The notes below the pieces were generated by a model that saw nothing but the letters and a program-made list of their open reading frames with translations, had not been told where the DNA came from and did no database searches. From NCBI RefSeq assembly GCF_014646255.1, contig NZ_BMNC01000005.1:337446-401445 (forward strand): DNA of 64,000 nt. The letters run 5' to 3'. Within the stretch, counting starts at the first letter, position 1; each line of letters begins with the position of its first letter. Source of the DNA: Lentzea pudingi. GTDB taxonomy: Bacteria; Actinomycetota; Actinomycetes; Mycobacteriales; Pseudonocardiaceae. Made by a program: the position numbers and the translations under genes. Below, piece by piece: positions 17,696 through 25,423 of the stretch.

Positions 17696-18957
17696 CGTCC
17701 AGTCCCTGCGTAAACGACGGCCTCTTCGTCGGTGCCCAGGTCGAACGCGTCGTGCAGGGCACGGACGGCGTCGTCGAGCTGGGTGTCGCGGCAGATGACC
17801 GAGATGCGGATCTCCGAGGTGGAGATGATGTCGATGTTGACGCCGGCCGTGGCCAGCGCCTCGCAGAACGTCGCCGTGACGCCGGGGTGCGAGCGCATGC
17901 CCGCGCCGATCAGCGACACCTTGCCGACGTGCTCGTCGTAGAGGACCTGGTCGAACCCGATCTCGCCACGGGACTTCTCCAGGGCCGCCACCGCACGCGG
18001 GCCGTCGACCTTGGCCAGCGTGAACGTGATGTCGGTACGGCCGGACGCCGCCTGCGACACGTTCTGCACGACCATGTCGATGTCGAGCTCCGACTGCGCG
18101 ACGACGCGGAAGATCTTGGCCGCGATGCCGGGGTGGTCGGGGACTGCGGTCACGGTGATCTTGGCTTCAGACCGGTCGTGCGCGACGCCGGTGATCATCG
18201 CCTGTTCCACGGGAAGGTCCTCCACTGAACCGGACACGATGGTTCCGGTCTTGTTGCTGAACGAAGAGCGGACATGCACGGGCACGTTGTAGCGGCGGGC
18301 GTACTCCACGCAGCGGAGCATCAGCACCTTGGCGCCACACGCGGCCATCTCGAGCATTTCCTCGTAGGTGATCGTGTCGAGCTTCTTCGCGTTCGGCACG
18401 ATGCGAGGGTCGGCCGTGTAGACGCCGTCCACGTCGGTGTAGATCTCGCACACGTCGGCCTTGGTCGCCGCCGCGAGCGCCACCGCGGTGGTGTCGCTGC
18501 CGCCGCGGCCGAGCGTGGTGATCTCCTTGGAGTCCTGCGAGACGCCCTGGAAGCCCGCGACGATCACGATGGCCCCCTCGGACATCGCGTCCTGGATCCG
18601 GCTGGGAGTCACGTCGATGATCCGGGCTTTGCCGTGCGCCGAGGTCGTGATCACGCCGGCCTGCGAGCCCGTGTACGAGCGCGCTTCGGCACCGAGCGAG
18701 TTGATCGCCATCGCGAGCAGCGACATCGAGATCCGCTCACCCGAGGTGAGCAGCATGTCGAGCTCACGTGCGGGCGGCACCGGCGAGACCTGGCGGGCGA
18801 GGTCGAGCAGCTCATCAGTCGTGTCGCCCATGGCGGACACGACGACCACTACGTCGTTGCCCGCTTTCTTGGTCGCGACGATGCGCTCGGCCACGCGTTT
18901 GATCCGCTCGGCACTCCCAACCGATGAACCGCCGTACTTCTGGACGACGAGCGCCAC
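17692..18957 (-). CDS. lysC: Aspartate kinase
   Basis: 421 residues. The kinase domain begins ALVVQKYGGSSVGSAERI and contains GRGGSDTTAVALA and DVDGVYTADPRIVPNAKKL. Two ACT domains occupy residues ~265-421 and should bind Lys and Thr for feedback control. In corynebacterial and mycobacterial relatives an internal start makes a separate regulatory beta subunit. Here possible internal starts lie near residue 247-254 (VEDLPVEQAMITG), just before the first ACT domain, so an alpha2beta2 enzyme is plausible but not proven. Co-transcribed with asd. Confidence 0.97.
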   Translation of the reverse strand: MALVVQKYGGSSVGSAERIKRVAERIVATKKAGNDVVVVVSAMGDTTDELLDLARQVSPVPPARELDMLLTSGERISMSLLAMAINSLGAEARSYTGSQAGVITTSAHGKARIIDVTPSRIQDAMSEGAIVIVAGFQGVSQDSKEITTLGRGGSDTTAVALAAATKADVCEIYTDVDGVYTADPRIVPNAKKLDTITYEEMLEMAACGAKVLMLRCVEYARRYNVPVHVRSSFSNKTGTIVSGSVEDLPVEQAMITGVAHDRSEAKITVTAVPDHPGIAAKIFRVVAQSELDIDMVVQNVSQAASGRTDITFTLAKVDGPRAVAALEKSRGEIGFDQVLYDEHVGKVSLIGAGMRSHPGVTATFCEALATAGVNIDIISTSEIRISVICRDTQLDDAVRALHDAFDLGTDEEAVVYAGTGR

Positions 18958-19061
18958 CGACCTGACCTCCTTCGCGCGACTAAAACCCCACGTCGAAGGC
19001 AGCCTACCCGGACCACCTGGTGAGACTCTGGAGCCGTGACGCGCGTGACTACTCTGTCCGG

Positions 19062-20285
19062 GTGTCGTCCAGTGCCGATGTCGTGGAGGCCCCAGCAGCC
19101 GTGCATGAGAGCAGTGCGCGCTCGCGGATGGCCGAGGCGCTCAGACATCCGGCCGCGCTGTGGACCGCTCCGGCGCTCATCTACCTGATCGTCCGCCAGG
19201 TCGGCCTGTTCGTGCTGCAGCTCGTCGTCGAGTACCAGAACAGGCTCACCGGCAAGACCGACACCTCGGTCGACAACCTGAAGTCGTGGGACGGCGACTG
19301 GTTCCTCGGCATCGCCTCCGGCGGTTACAACGGCGTCCCGGCGCCCCCGTACGACGCGTTCGGCCGCCGCACCGCCGAGACCCCGCTCGCGTTCTTCCCC
19401 GGCTACCCCGCGCTGATCCGCTGGGTCGAGGGCCTGCCGGGCGTGGACGTGGTCGGCGCGGCCTTCGCGGTCAGCCTGATCAGCGGCATCTTCTGCGCGT
19501 ACGGACTGTTCGTGCTGGGCCGGGTGGTCCGCGACGGCTCGACCCGCGCGGGCCTGATCTTCGTGACGCTGTTCGCCGCGTCCCCGATGGCCGTCGTGCT
19601 GTCGATGACGTACTCCGAGGCCACGTTCTGCGCGTTCGCCGCCTGGGCCCTGGTCGGCGTGGTGAAGAGGCGCTGGATCCTGGCCGGCGTCTGCTGCGCG
19701 GCGGCAGGCCTGGTCCGCCCGACCGCGGCGGCGTTGATCGTCGCCGTCGGCCTGGCCGCACTGGTCGCGGTGCTCGCCGACAGGAGGGACTGGCGGGCGT
19801 GGGCAGGCGGCGCACTCGCCCCGCTCGGCCTGCTGGGCTACCTCGGCTGGGTGGCCGTCCGCACCGGCGACCTCATGGGCTGGTTCGGCGTGCAGCAACG
19901 AGGCTGGGGCTCGAAGTTCGACGGCGGCGCGGCCACCTGGGAGTTCGCCTGGGGCCACCTCGGCAACCCGCGCTCGGTCCTCGAAACCGGCACCGTCTGG
20001 CTCCTGGTGCTCGCGATCGTCCTGGTCTTCTACGCCTTCCAGCGCCGCCTCGAGTGGCCGCTGGTCGTCTACGGCATCGGCGTCCTCGTCATGGACCTCG
20101 GCTCGAACGGCCTGATGAACTCGAAGGCCCGCCTGCTGCTACCGGCGTTCACCCTGCTGCTCCCCCTGGCCCTGGTCCTGGCCCGCCGCCGCCCGTCCAC
20201 CGTCTTCACGATCCTCGGCATGGCGACGCTGTTCAGCGCGTGGTTCGGTGCCTACTCCCTGGCCGTTTGGCAGTATGCGATCTGA
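19062..20285 (+). CDS. PIG-V-like polytopic membrane protein, probable mannosyltransferase
   Basis: About 407 residues from the GTG at 19062. A frame start at 19020 and an ATG at 19128 are also possible. I favour 19062 because a TACTCT -10-like hexamer at 19050-19055 would start the RNA at or near that GTG, giving a leaderless message. Around ten membrane helices are seen. The periplasmic-loop motif SWDGDWFLGIASGGY and the later FFPGYPALIRW match the GPI mannosyltransferase 2 (PIG-V) family. Such actinobacterial proteins transfer mannose from a polyprenyl donor to cell-envelope acceptors. It is followed by the nitroreductase gene with a one-base TGATG overlap. Confidence 0.82.
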   Translation: MSSSADVVEAPAAVHESSARSRMAEALRHPAALWTAPALIYLIVRQVGLFVLQLVVEYQNRLTGKTDTSVDNLKSWDGDWFLGIASGGYNGVPAPPYDAFGRRTAETPLAFFPGYPALIRWVEGLPGVDVVGAAFAVSLISGIFCAYGLFVLGRVVRDGSTRAGLIFVTLFAASPMAVVLSMTYSEATFCAFAAWALVGVVKRRWILAGVCCAAAGLVRPTAAALIVAVGLAALVAVLADRRDWRAWAGGALAPLGLLGYLGWVAVRTGDLMGWFGVQQRGWGSKFDGGAATWEFAWGHLGNPRSVLETGTVWLLVLAIVLVFYAFQRRLEWPLVVYGIGVLVMDLGSNGLMNSKARLLLPAFTLLLPLALVLARRRPSTVFTILGMATLFSAWFGAYSLAVWQYAI

Positions 20286-20845
20286 TGAACGAACTCATCT
20301 CCCAGCGCCGCAGCCCGCGAGCCTTCGACGCTGACGCAACGGTGTCCGACGACGAACTCCGCACGCTGCTGGAGGCGGCCCGCTGGGCCCCGTCCCACGG
20401 CAACACCCAACCGGCCCGCTTCATCACGGGCCACCGCAACTCGACGACGTTCGACGCGATCTTCGAGACCCTCACCCGAGGCAACAAGACCTGGGCCTTC
20501 CGCGCCTCGGTCCTGCTCATCGGCTGCGTCGTCACCACCGACGACCGAGGCGACATCCCGAACGTGGAGTTCGGCCTGGGCCTGGCAATGGAGAACATCG
20601 CCCTCCAGGCCGTAGACCTGGGCCTGATCGCACACATGATGGGCGGCTTCGACAAGGAAGCCGCCCACAAGACGTTCGCGATGCCGGATAACGCCCGCCC
20701 ACTGGTGGCCATGGCACTGGGACGACAAGGCGAGCTGTCCGACCTTCCCGAGGACCTTCAAGCCCGCGAGCAGCGCGAACGCAAACGCCTCCCCCTCAGC
20801 GACACCGTCTTCACCGGCACCTGGGGCGAGTCACAGTTCAGTTGA
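20285..20845 (+). CDS. Nitroreductase family protein
   Basis: 186 residues. It begins MNELISQRRSPRAFD with the FMN-phosphate-binding RRSPRAF pattern, then APSHGNTQPARFI near residue 40 and GLGLAMENIALQAVDLGL near 102, ending in LPLSDTVF. These are the hallmarks of small FMN-dependent NAD(P)H nitroreductases. The start overlaps the preceding stop as TGATG, so translation is coupled. Its 3' end overlaps the convergent Nudix gene by 15 bases. Confidence 0.92.
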   Translation: MNELISQRRSPRAFDADATVSDDELRTLLEAARWAPSHGNTQPARFITGHRNSTTFDAIFETLTRGNKTWAFRASVLLIGCVVTTDDRGDIPNVEFGLGLAMENIALQAVDLGLIAHMMGGFDKEAAHKTFAMPDNARPLVAMALGRQGELSDLPEDLQAREQRERKRLPLSDTVFTGTWGESQFS

Positions 20846-21331
20846 GAAGTACTTGGTCGCGACCTCGTTGTGCAGCGGAAACGCCAGCGGCACGCAGTCG
20901 AAGATGATCGTGCGCTCGGACGCCTCGTCGTTCGGAACGAACGGCGGCATGTCCTCAGCGTTGATCGCAGGCGCCGTGGCGAACATCAACACGGTCCCGC
21001 CGTCCGGCGTGGACACGAAGTGCAACGGCCGCAGGTCCTCCGGCGCAAGCCGCACGTTCGCTTCTTCTTCAAGCTCCCGCACAGCACTCTGCTGCCAAGA
21101 CTCCCCGCGATCCATGAAGCCGCTGACGAACGCCAGCTCCCCCACAGGCGGAATCGCCCGGCGAACCGTCAGCAACCCGGTCCGGGGCCCGTCCTTCACC
21201 GGCACCAGCAACACCACGACAGGCGAGGGGTTCGCCCACACCATGTGCCCACAGCCACCGCACCTACGCGGGTACGCGGCCGTCTCGGCGTACTGAGTGC
21301 CACAGCTGTTGCAAAAGTCGTCGCGCGCCAT
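20831..21331 (-). CDS. Nudix hydrolase with N-terminal zinc ribbon
   Basis: 166 residues. Cys7/Cys10 and Cys24/Cys27 form a zinc ribbon (CNSC and CGGC). The Nudix box reads GFMDRGESWQQSAVRELEEE, with the expected Gly-x5-Glu-x7-Arg-Glu spacing; the usual Gly near its end is replaced (ANV). The zinc-ribbon Nudix architecture is shared with NADH pyrophosphatase (NudC) but the protein is shorter than NudC and lacks its N-terminal domain. The substrate is a nucleoside diphosphate derivative, not further assignable. Confidence 0.9.
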   Translation of the reverse strand: MARDDFCNSCGTQYAETAAYPRRCGGCGHMVWANPSPVVVLLVPVKDGPRTGLLTVRRAIPPVGELAFVSGFMDRGESWQQSAVRELEEEANVRLAPEDLRPLHFVSTPDGGTVLMFATAPAINAEDMPPFVPNDEASERTIIFDCVPLAFPLHNEVATKYFSTEL

Positions 21332-21340
21332 GAGACGAAC

Positions 21341-21628
21341 CTAGTTCAGGCGCCTAACAAGCTTAAGGACGATCGCTCGAACGCCAAGCCAGAACAACGC
21401 GGCCAACCCGAAGTTGACGATCACCCGCAACTTGGCGTCAGAGGGACTGAACAGGTCCTTGAACGCCAACGCCACCGGCTCCGCCACAGCCGCGACCGTG
21501 CTGGTGATGACGTTGCCGGGGTTGGCCCCGCCGACGGTGAGCACGACGTGAACGACGAGCACCACCGCCAGCGCAAGGCCGACCCAACTGACGACCCCGG
21601 CGGCAAGACCAACGACACGCGTCCGCAT
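21341..21628 (-). CDS. Small membrane protein, paralogue of its upstream neighbour
   Basis: 95 residues with two clear membrane helices (about 8-32 and 65-87), ending in a basic tail (LKLVRRLN). The segment AEPVALAFKDLFSP and NFGLAALFWLGVRAIV match the neighbouring protein's AEPLALFFPGLFQT and NYGLAAVFWLVVTGLI position by position. The two therefore form a tandem duplicate pair. No known family or function is recognised. It starts 18 bases after the neighbour's stop and is probably co-transcribed with it. Confidence 0.78.
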   Translation of the reverse strand: MRTRVVGLAAGVVSWVGLALAVVLVVHVVLTVGGANPGNVITSTVAAVAEPVALAFKDLFSPSDAKLRVIVNFGLAALFWLGVRAIVLKLVRRLN

Positions 21629-21646
21629 ACCGCCGGAATCTACTAC

Positions 21647-21943
21647 TCAGTAGCGCGACACCGCACGCGCAATCAAACCAGTCACGACCAGCCAGAACAC
21701 GGCGGCGAGACCGTAGTTGAGGAAGACGTCGAGGTTGAAGTTCCCCGTCTGGAAGAGACCGGGGAAGAACAGCGCCAGAGGCTCGGCTAGGGACTGGATG
21801 AACCTGTAGAACGCGTTCGCTGCGTTCGCGCCCAACACGTTCATCAAGATGAACAGCACCTCAATGAGGGCGAAGACAACACCGATGCCGCTGATCACGC
21901 GCGAAGCCGTGCCGCGGCCACTGGAAGTACGTAATCTGGCCAT
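21647..21943 (-). CDS. Small membrane protein, first of a paralogous pair
   Basis: 98 residues from the ATG at 21943. The longer frame upstream runs through an inverted repeat and is rejected. A basic head (MARLRTSSGRGTASR) precedes a first membrane helix (GIGVVFALIEVLFILMNVLG), a short loop with PLALFFPGLFQTGNF, and a second helix ending ARAVSRY. Charge distribution suggests both ends are cytosolic. Function unknown. A 30-base interrupted palindrome lies 22 bases upstream of the start. Confidence 0.78.
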   Translation of the reverse strand: MARLRTSSGRGTASRVISGIGVVFALIEVLFILMNVLGANAANAFYRFIQSLAEPLALFFPGLFQTGNFNLDVFLNYGLAAVFWLVVTGLIARAVSRY

Positions 21944-21965
21944 ACGTGAACTTTTCCCAGATCCG

Positions 21966-21995
21966 AGCAGGCCAAAACTTGCAAGTTGACCTGCT
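21966..21995. promoter_or_regulatory. Interrupted palindrome, possible operator
   Basis: AGCAGG (21966-21971) and CCTGCT (21990-21995) flank a perfect 12-base palindrome AACTTGCAAGTT (21976-21987). The site lies just upstream of the first small membrane protein gene. Its AT-rich centre in GC-rich surroundings is what a dimeric repressor site would look like. No regulator is adjacent. Confidence 0.5.
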
Positions 21996-22086
21996 TCGCA
22001 AACGCATGCGCGAACGAGAAGCCAGACCAAGCGATGCCGCAGGCGAGCAGTCCAGTCCTTGTCTTTCGCCCTTAGCAAGCGCACTG

Positions 22087-22230
22087 GGCGGTGGGGTCCC
22101 ATCACGAGTCGCGCCATAGCTCTTGCTGCACGTGAGGAGGGGTGTCAAGCGGACACGCTTTTCGTCCGCTTGACACCCCTCCTCACGTGTGGCCCGCTCT
22201 TGGCTCGGCTCGTGATGGGACCCCACCGCC
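22087..22230. repeat. Nested palindromic element, 144 bases
   Basis: Two perfect inverted repeats are nested. The outer arms (22 bases, 22087-22108 and 22209-22230) contain GGTGGGGTCCCATCACGAG. The inner arms (26 bases, 22129-22154 and 22164-22189) start CACGTGAGGAGGGGTG and are separated by a 9-base loop. The spacers between outer and inner arms also share CTCTTG but do not pair well. No transposase is present. It could be a non-autonomous mobile palindrome, an IS remnant or a very strong bidirectional terminator. The whole gap 21996-22502 has no convincing gene. Confidence 0.85.
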
Positions 22231-22326
22231 GACGCCACCAAACTACGAAACCGGCAGCCGCTCAAAGCAACAGGCGTGCCATCTACCTACGGGCAGCGCT
22301 GGCCCCCTGATCAGATTGCCGGGGGT

Positions 22327-22345
22327 CTGGGGGCAGCGCCCCCAG
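22327..22345. repeat. GC-rich hairpin of a type common in actinomycete intergenic DNA
   Basis: CTGGGGGC (22327-22334) pairs with GCCCCCAG (22338-22345) around the loop AGC, preceded by a run of G (GCCGGGGGT). Similar short GGGGGTC-GGGGGC-AGC-GCCCCC units are scattered between genes in actinomycetes, where they may act as terminators or extragenic palindromes; that comparison is from memory. Confidence 0.7.
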
Positions 22346-22507
22346 GGGGAGCACGCAACCGCAACCAGGCCGCCCGCAACGGAACCACGCTGACGCAGGC
22401 GTCCCCCCGCCTTCAGGACCCCTACATCTCAACCTACTCAGAGGGTCTGACAGCCACGCCTGTCCCACGATCCGGTCGTCAAGTTCCATCAACCCCCACC
22501 ATGTGAC

Positions 22508-22513
22508 TACTCT
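22508..22513 (+). promoter_or_regulatory. Probable -10 element (TACTCT) of leuA
   Basis: TACTCT fits the actinobacterial -10 pattern TANNNT and lies 7 bases before the GTG at 22521, which would then be at or near the transcript 5' end. The same 16-base string GTGACTACTCTGTCCG occurs at 19045-19060 just before another GTG start. No strong -35 is seen. Confidence 0.5.
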
Positions 22514-22520
22514 GTCCGAC

Positions 22521-22562
22521 GTGTGGCGTTCCCTCCTGCTTCGCTGCCGTGACGGGGTCTGA
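22521..22562 (+). CDS. Putative leucine leader peptide of leuA
   Basis: A 13-codon frame, GTG to TGA, reading MWRSLLLRCRDGV. Codons 22533-22541 are CTC-CTG-CTT, three leucines in a row, as expected for a peptide that senses leucyl-tRNA supply. An in-frame GTG at 22503 would make it 19 codons. The stop codon lies inside a perfect 14-base palindrome. Ribosome stalling on the Leu codons could alter that structure and so expression of leuA, whose start is 78 bases further on. Leader-peptide control of leuA has been predicted in several actinobacteria; here it is inferred. Confidence 0.68.
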   Translation: MWRSLLLRCRDGV

Positions 22563-22580
22563 TCAGACCGGCCCCCCGTC
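22551..22580 (+). promoter_or_regulatory. Attenuator-type hairpin in the leuA leader
   Basis: The palindrome GGTCTGATCAGACC (22556-22569) overlaps the leader stop codon. It is enclosed by GACGGGG (22551-22557) and CCCCGTC (22574-22580), which can pair instead, so mutually exclusive structures are possible. There is no T-tract, so it may act on translation initiation or with Rho rather than as an intrinsic terminator. Confidence 0.6.
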
Positions 22581-22640
22581 GCGGGCTTCAGCGTTGCCGC
22601 CGGTCGTTCCCGTAAAACGACCCGCAGGAGCACCCCCGAC

Positions 22641-24467
22641 ATGACCTCCGACGAGGCCTTCACCACCACTCCGAGCGTCGACTCGGCAGACGCCTACTCC
22701 TCAGGCACCAGCCGAATCCGCAAGCCCTCCCGCCCCGCCCCAGACACCCAGCAATCGTGGAACCGCCAACTGGGCAGCAGCATGCCGTTCCACCGCTACC
22801 GCCCGTTCCACGAGCTGGTAGAGGTAGTCGACGTCCCAGACCGCACCTGGCCGACGAAAACCACAAAAACCGCCCCTCTCTGGTGCGCCGTGGACCTGCG
22901 TGACGGCAACCAGGCCCTGATCGACCCGATGTCCCCGGCCCGCAAGCGCAAGATGTTCGACCTGCTGGTCCGCATGGGCTTCAAGGAGATCGAGGTAGGT
23001 TTCCCTGCCGCGTCCCAAACCGACTTCGACTTCGTCAGGGAGATCATCGAGGACGGCGCCGTCCCGGACGACGTCACGATCCAGGTCCTGACCCAGTGCC
23101 GCGAGGAACTGATCGCGAGGACGTTCGAGTCCCTCCGCGGAGCGAATAAGGCGATCGTCCACTTCTACAACTCGACGTCGATCCTGCAGCGCCGCGTGGT
23201 GTTCCGCAGCGACCGCGACGGCATCAAGAAGATCGCCGTGGACGCAGCGAAGTTCGCGAAGCAGCAAGAACAGCACTACCCGGAGACCGACTTCCGCTAC
23301 GAGTACTCCCCGGAGTCCTACACGGGCACCGAACTGAGCTACGCGCTGGAAGTCTGCAACGCGGTCCAGGAAGTCATCGCACCCACGCCCGAAAAGCCGC
23401 TGATCATCAACCTGCCGGCCACGGTCGAGATGGCCACCCCGAACGTCTACGCGGACAGCATCGAGTGGATGTCCCGCAACCTCGCCAACCGCGAGGCCAT
23501 CATCCTGAGCCTGCACCCGCACAACGACCGGGGCACCGGCGTGGCGGCCGCGGAACTGGGCTACCTGGCGGGCGCGGACCGCATCGAGGGCTGCCTGTTC
23601 GGCAACGGTGAGCGCACCGGCAACGTCTGCCTGGTCACGCTGGCCATGAACATGTTCAGCCAGGGCATCGACCCGCAGATCGACTTCAGCGACATCGACG
23701 AGGTCCGCCGCACGGTCGAGTACTGCAACCAGCTGCCGGTCCCCGAGCGCCACCCGTACGGCGGCGACCTGGTGTTCACCGCGTTCTCCGGCAGCCACCA
23801 GGACGCGATCAAGAAGGGCTTCGAGGCCCTGGAGGCCGACGCCAAGGACGCGGGCCAGCACGTCGACGACTTCGAGTGGGAGGTCCCGTACCTGCCGATC
23901 GACCCGAAGGACGTCGGCCGCAACTACGAGGCCGTCATCCGGGTCAACTCGCAGTCCGGCAAGGGCGGTGTGGCGTACCTGATGAAGCAGGAGCACCACC
24001 TGGACCTGCCGCGGCGCCTGCAGATCGAGTTCTCGAAGGTGATCCAGGAGGTCACCGACTCGCAGGGCGGCGAGATCAACCCGAAGGAGATGTGGGACGC
24101 CTTCGCGGAGGAGTACCTGCACGGCCGGGTGCCGCTGTACCTGCTGAAGCACCGCGCGTCGTCGGACGGCAGCGGCCGCGAGGAGATCACCGCGACGCTG
24201 ATGATCGACGGCGACCAGCAGGAGATCACGGGCTCGGGCAACGGGCCGATCGCCGCGTTCGTCGACGCCCTCGCCTCAGTCGGCTACGACGTGCGGGTGC
24301 TGGACTACGCCGAGCACGCGCTGTCCGCCGGTGACGACGCCCGCGCGGCCGCCTACGTCGAATGCGCGGTAGGCGACCGCGTGTTGTGGGGCGTGGGCAT
24401 CGACTCGTCCACGGTCGCCGCGAGCTTCCGCGCGATCGTGAGCGCCATCAACCGGGCACAGCGTTAA
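22641..24467 (+). CDS. leuA: 2-isopropylmalate synthase
   Basis: 608 residues. It condenses acetyl-CoA with 2-ketoisovalerate, the first committed step of leucine synthesis. The catalytic TIM barrel contains VDLRDGNQALIDPM near residue 88 (DRE-TIM signature), LHPHNDRGTGVAAAELG near 292 (His metal ligands) and GCLFGNGERTGNV near 317. Residues ~480-600 form the leucine-binding regulatory domain (SGNGPIAAFVDAL, GVGIDSSTVAASFRAI). The length and the ~70-residue N-terminal extension match the actinobacterial LeuA type. AGGAG precedes the ATG by 12 bases. Its stop overlaps the convergent neighbour by 4 bases. Confidence 0.97.
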   Translation: MTSDEAFTTTPSVDSADAYSSGTSRIRKPSRPAPDTQQSWNRQLGSSMPFHRYRPFHELVEVVDVPDRTWPTKTTKTAPLWCAVDLRDGNQALIDPMSPARKRKMFDLLVRMGFKEIEVGFPAASQTDFDFVREIIEDGAVPDDVTIQVLTQCREELIARTFESLRGANKAIVHFYNSTSILQRRVVFRSDRDGIKKIAVDAAKFAKQQEQHYPETDFRYEYSPESYTGTELSYALEVCNAVQEVIAPTPEKPLIINLPATVEMATPNVYADSIEWMSRNLANREAIILSLHPHNDRGTGVAAAELGYLAGADRIEGCLFGNGERTGNVCLVTLAMNMFSQGIDPQIDFSDIDEVRRTVEYCNQLPVPERHPYGGDLVFTAFSGSHQDAIKKGFEALEADAKDAGQHVDDFEWEVPYLPIDPKDVGRNYEAVIRVNSQSGKGGVAYLMKQEHHLDLPRRLQIEFSKVIQEVTDSQGGEINPKEMWDAFAEEYLHGRVPLYLLKHRASSDGSGREEITATLMIDGDQQEITGSGNGPIAAFVDALASVGYDVRVLDYAEHALSAGDDARAAAYVECAVGDRVLWGVGIDSSTVAASFRAIVSAINRAQR

Positions 24468-25423
24468 CCCTTGGCCTGGCCAAGAACAACGGACGGGGAG
24501 GACGCGTGCGGCACCAGTTGCCGCGGCGCGCCCTCCCCGTTCGCCCGCACGGCCCAGATGCCCTCACCCGGCAAGCCGTAGGCGATGGTGTCGTTGTCGA
24601 GCCACACGACCTGGTCGTCGATCCCACGCGTCTCGGCCAGGGGTGTCTCCACCATCGTGGTCAGATCCAGCACGTGCTGCCGCCACGGCCGCACACCATC
24701 TCCAGCGACACGCTTCTTGAACGCCACGCGCTTGCCGTCCGGTGAGAGCGACGGGCATTCGGCGTTCTCCCGCAACGGTTTCGCCGACTCGTCCACCGCG
24801 TCGCCCTGCACGAGGTACGTCTTCCCGCCGGTGCTGAGGGTCGCGTAGTACGTGCGGTCGTCCGGGGCGAACGTGACGCCCCACCAGTTCATGTCGTTGA
24901 CCGTCTTCATGCCTGACACGCTGGTGCCCTCGATGTTGCTGGCGTAGGCCTCGGTCTGCTGGTCGAAGATCGCGGTGCGGGTGGAGAACGTGCCGGCCTG
25001 CGCGTACGAGTCGCCGGTGACGAACGTCGTCCACGACGCCATCCGCCCGTCCGCCGACAGCTTCGCGCGGTTGGGCACGCCGTCGACCTCCACGCGCCGC
25101 CGTTCGGCCAGCCCGCGATCGACGAACACGGCGGTGGCGCCGGGCAACGGACCGGAGGCGTCCGCGAGGCACAGCCCCTGTCCGCCAGAGGCGAAGAAGC
25201 GCTTGCAGGACAACGAACTCACCCGCCGCGGTCCGGACGGATCAGCCAACGGCACCGAGGCGACGCGTCCGCTCACCTCGTCCACGAACATCAACCGCCC
25301 GGACGACAACTCGACCGGACCGGCCTCCACCGCGACCGAGACAGCGTCCGGAGCGCGCAGGGCGTAGGCGGTGGCGCCCGCACCCAGCGCGATCACGGCG
25401 GCAACGACGATCAGGATCCTCAC
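24464..25423 (-). CDS. Membrane-anchored beta-propeller (TolB-like) protein
   Basis: 319 residues from a GTG that overlaps the upstream MFS stop (GTGA, 25420-25423). The first ~22 residues form an N-terminal membrane anchor or signal (VRILIVVAAVIALGAGATAYAL). The exported rest repeats blade-like stretches such as LSADGRMASW, FAPDDRTYYATL and LSPDGKRVAF, as in TolB/WD40-like propellers. Cys residues at ~73 and ~81 could form a disulphide. It is translationally coupled to the transporter, so it may bind the same ligand or assist export. Function unknown. Confidence 0.82.
   Translation of the reverse strand: MRILIVVAAVIALGAGATAYALRAPDAVSVAVEAGPVELSSGRLMFVDEVSGRVASVPLADPSGPRRVSSLSCKRFFASGGQGLCLADASGPLPGATAVFVDRGLAERRRVEVDGVPNRAKLSADGRMASWTTFVTGDSYAQAGTFSTRTAIFDQQTEAYASNIEGTSVSGMKTVNDMNWWGVTFAPDDRTYYATLSTGGKTYLVQGDAVDESAKPLRENAECPSLSPDGKRVAFKKRVAGDGVRPWRQHVLDLTTMVETPLAETRGIDDQVVWLDNDTIAYGLPGEGIWAVRANGEGAPRQLVPHASSPSVVLGQAKG

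Noticed and set aside
22059..22393. Short open frames across the 22.1 kb region
   Set aside because: They read through the palindrome and give mirror-image peptides on the two strands, so they are not genes.
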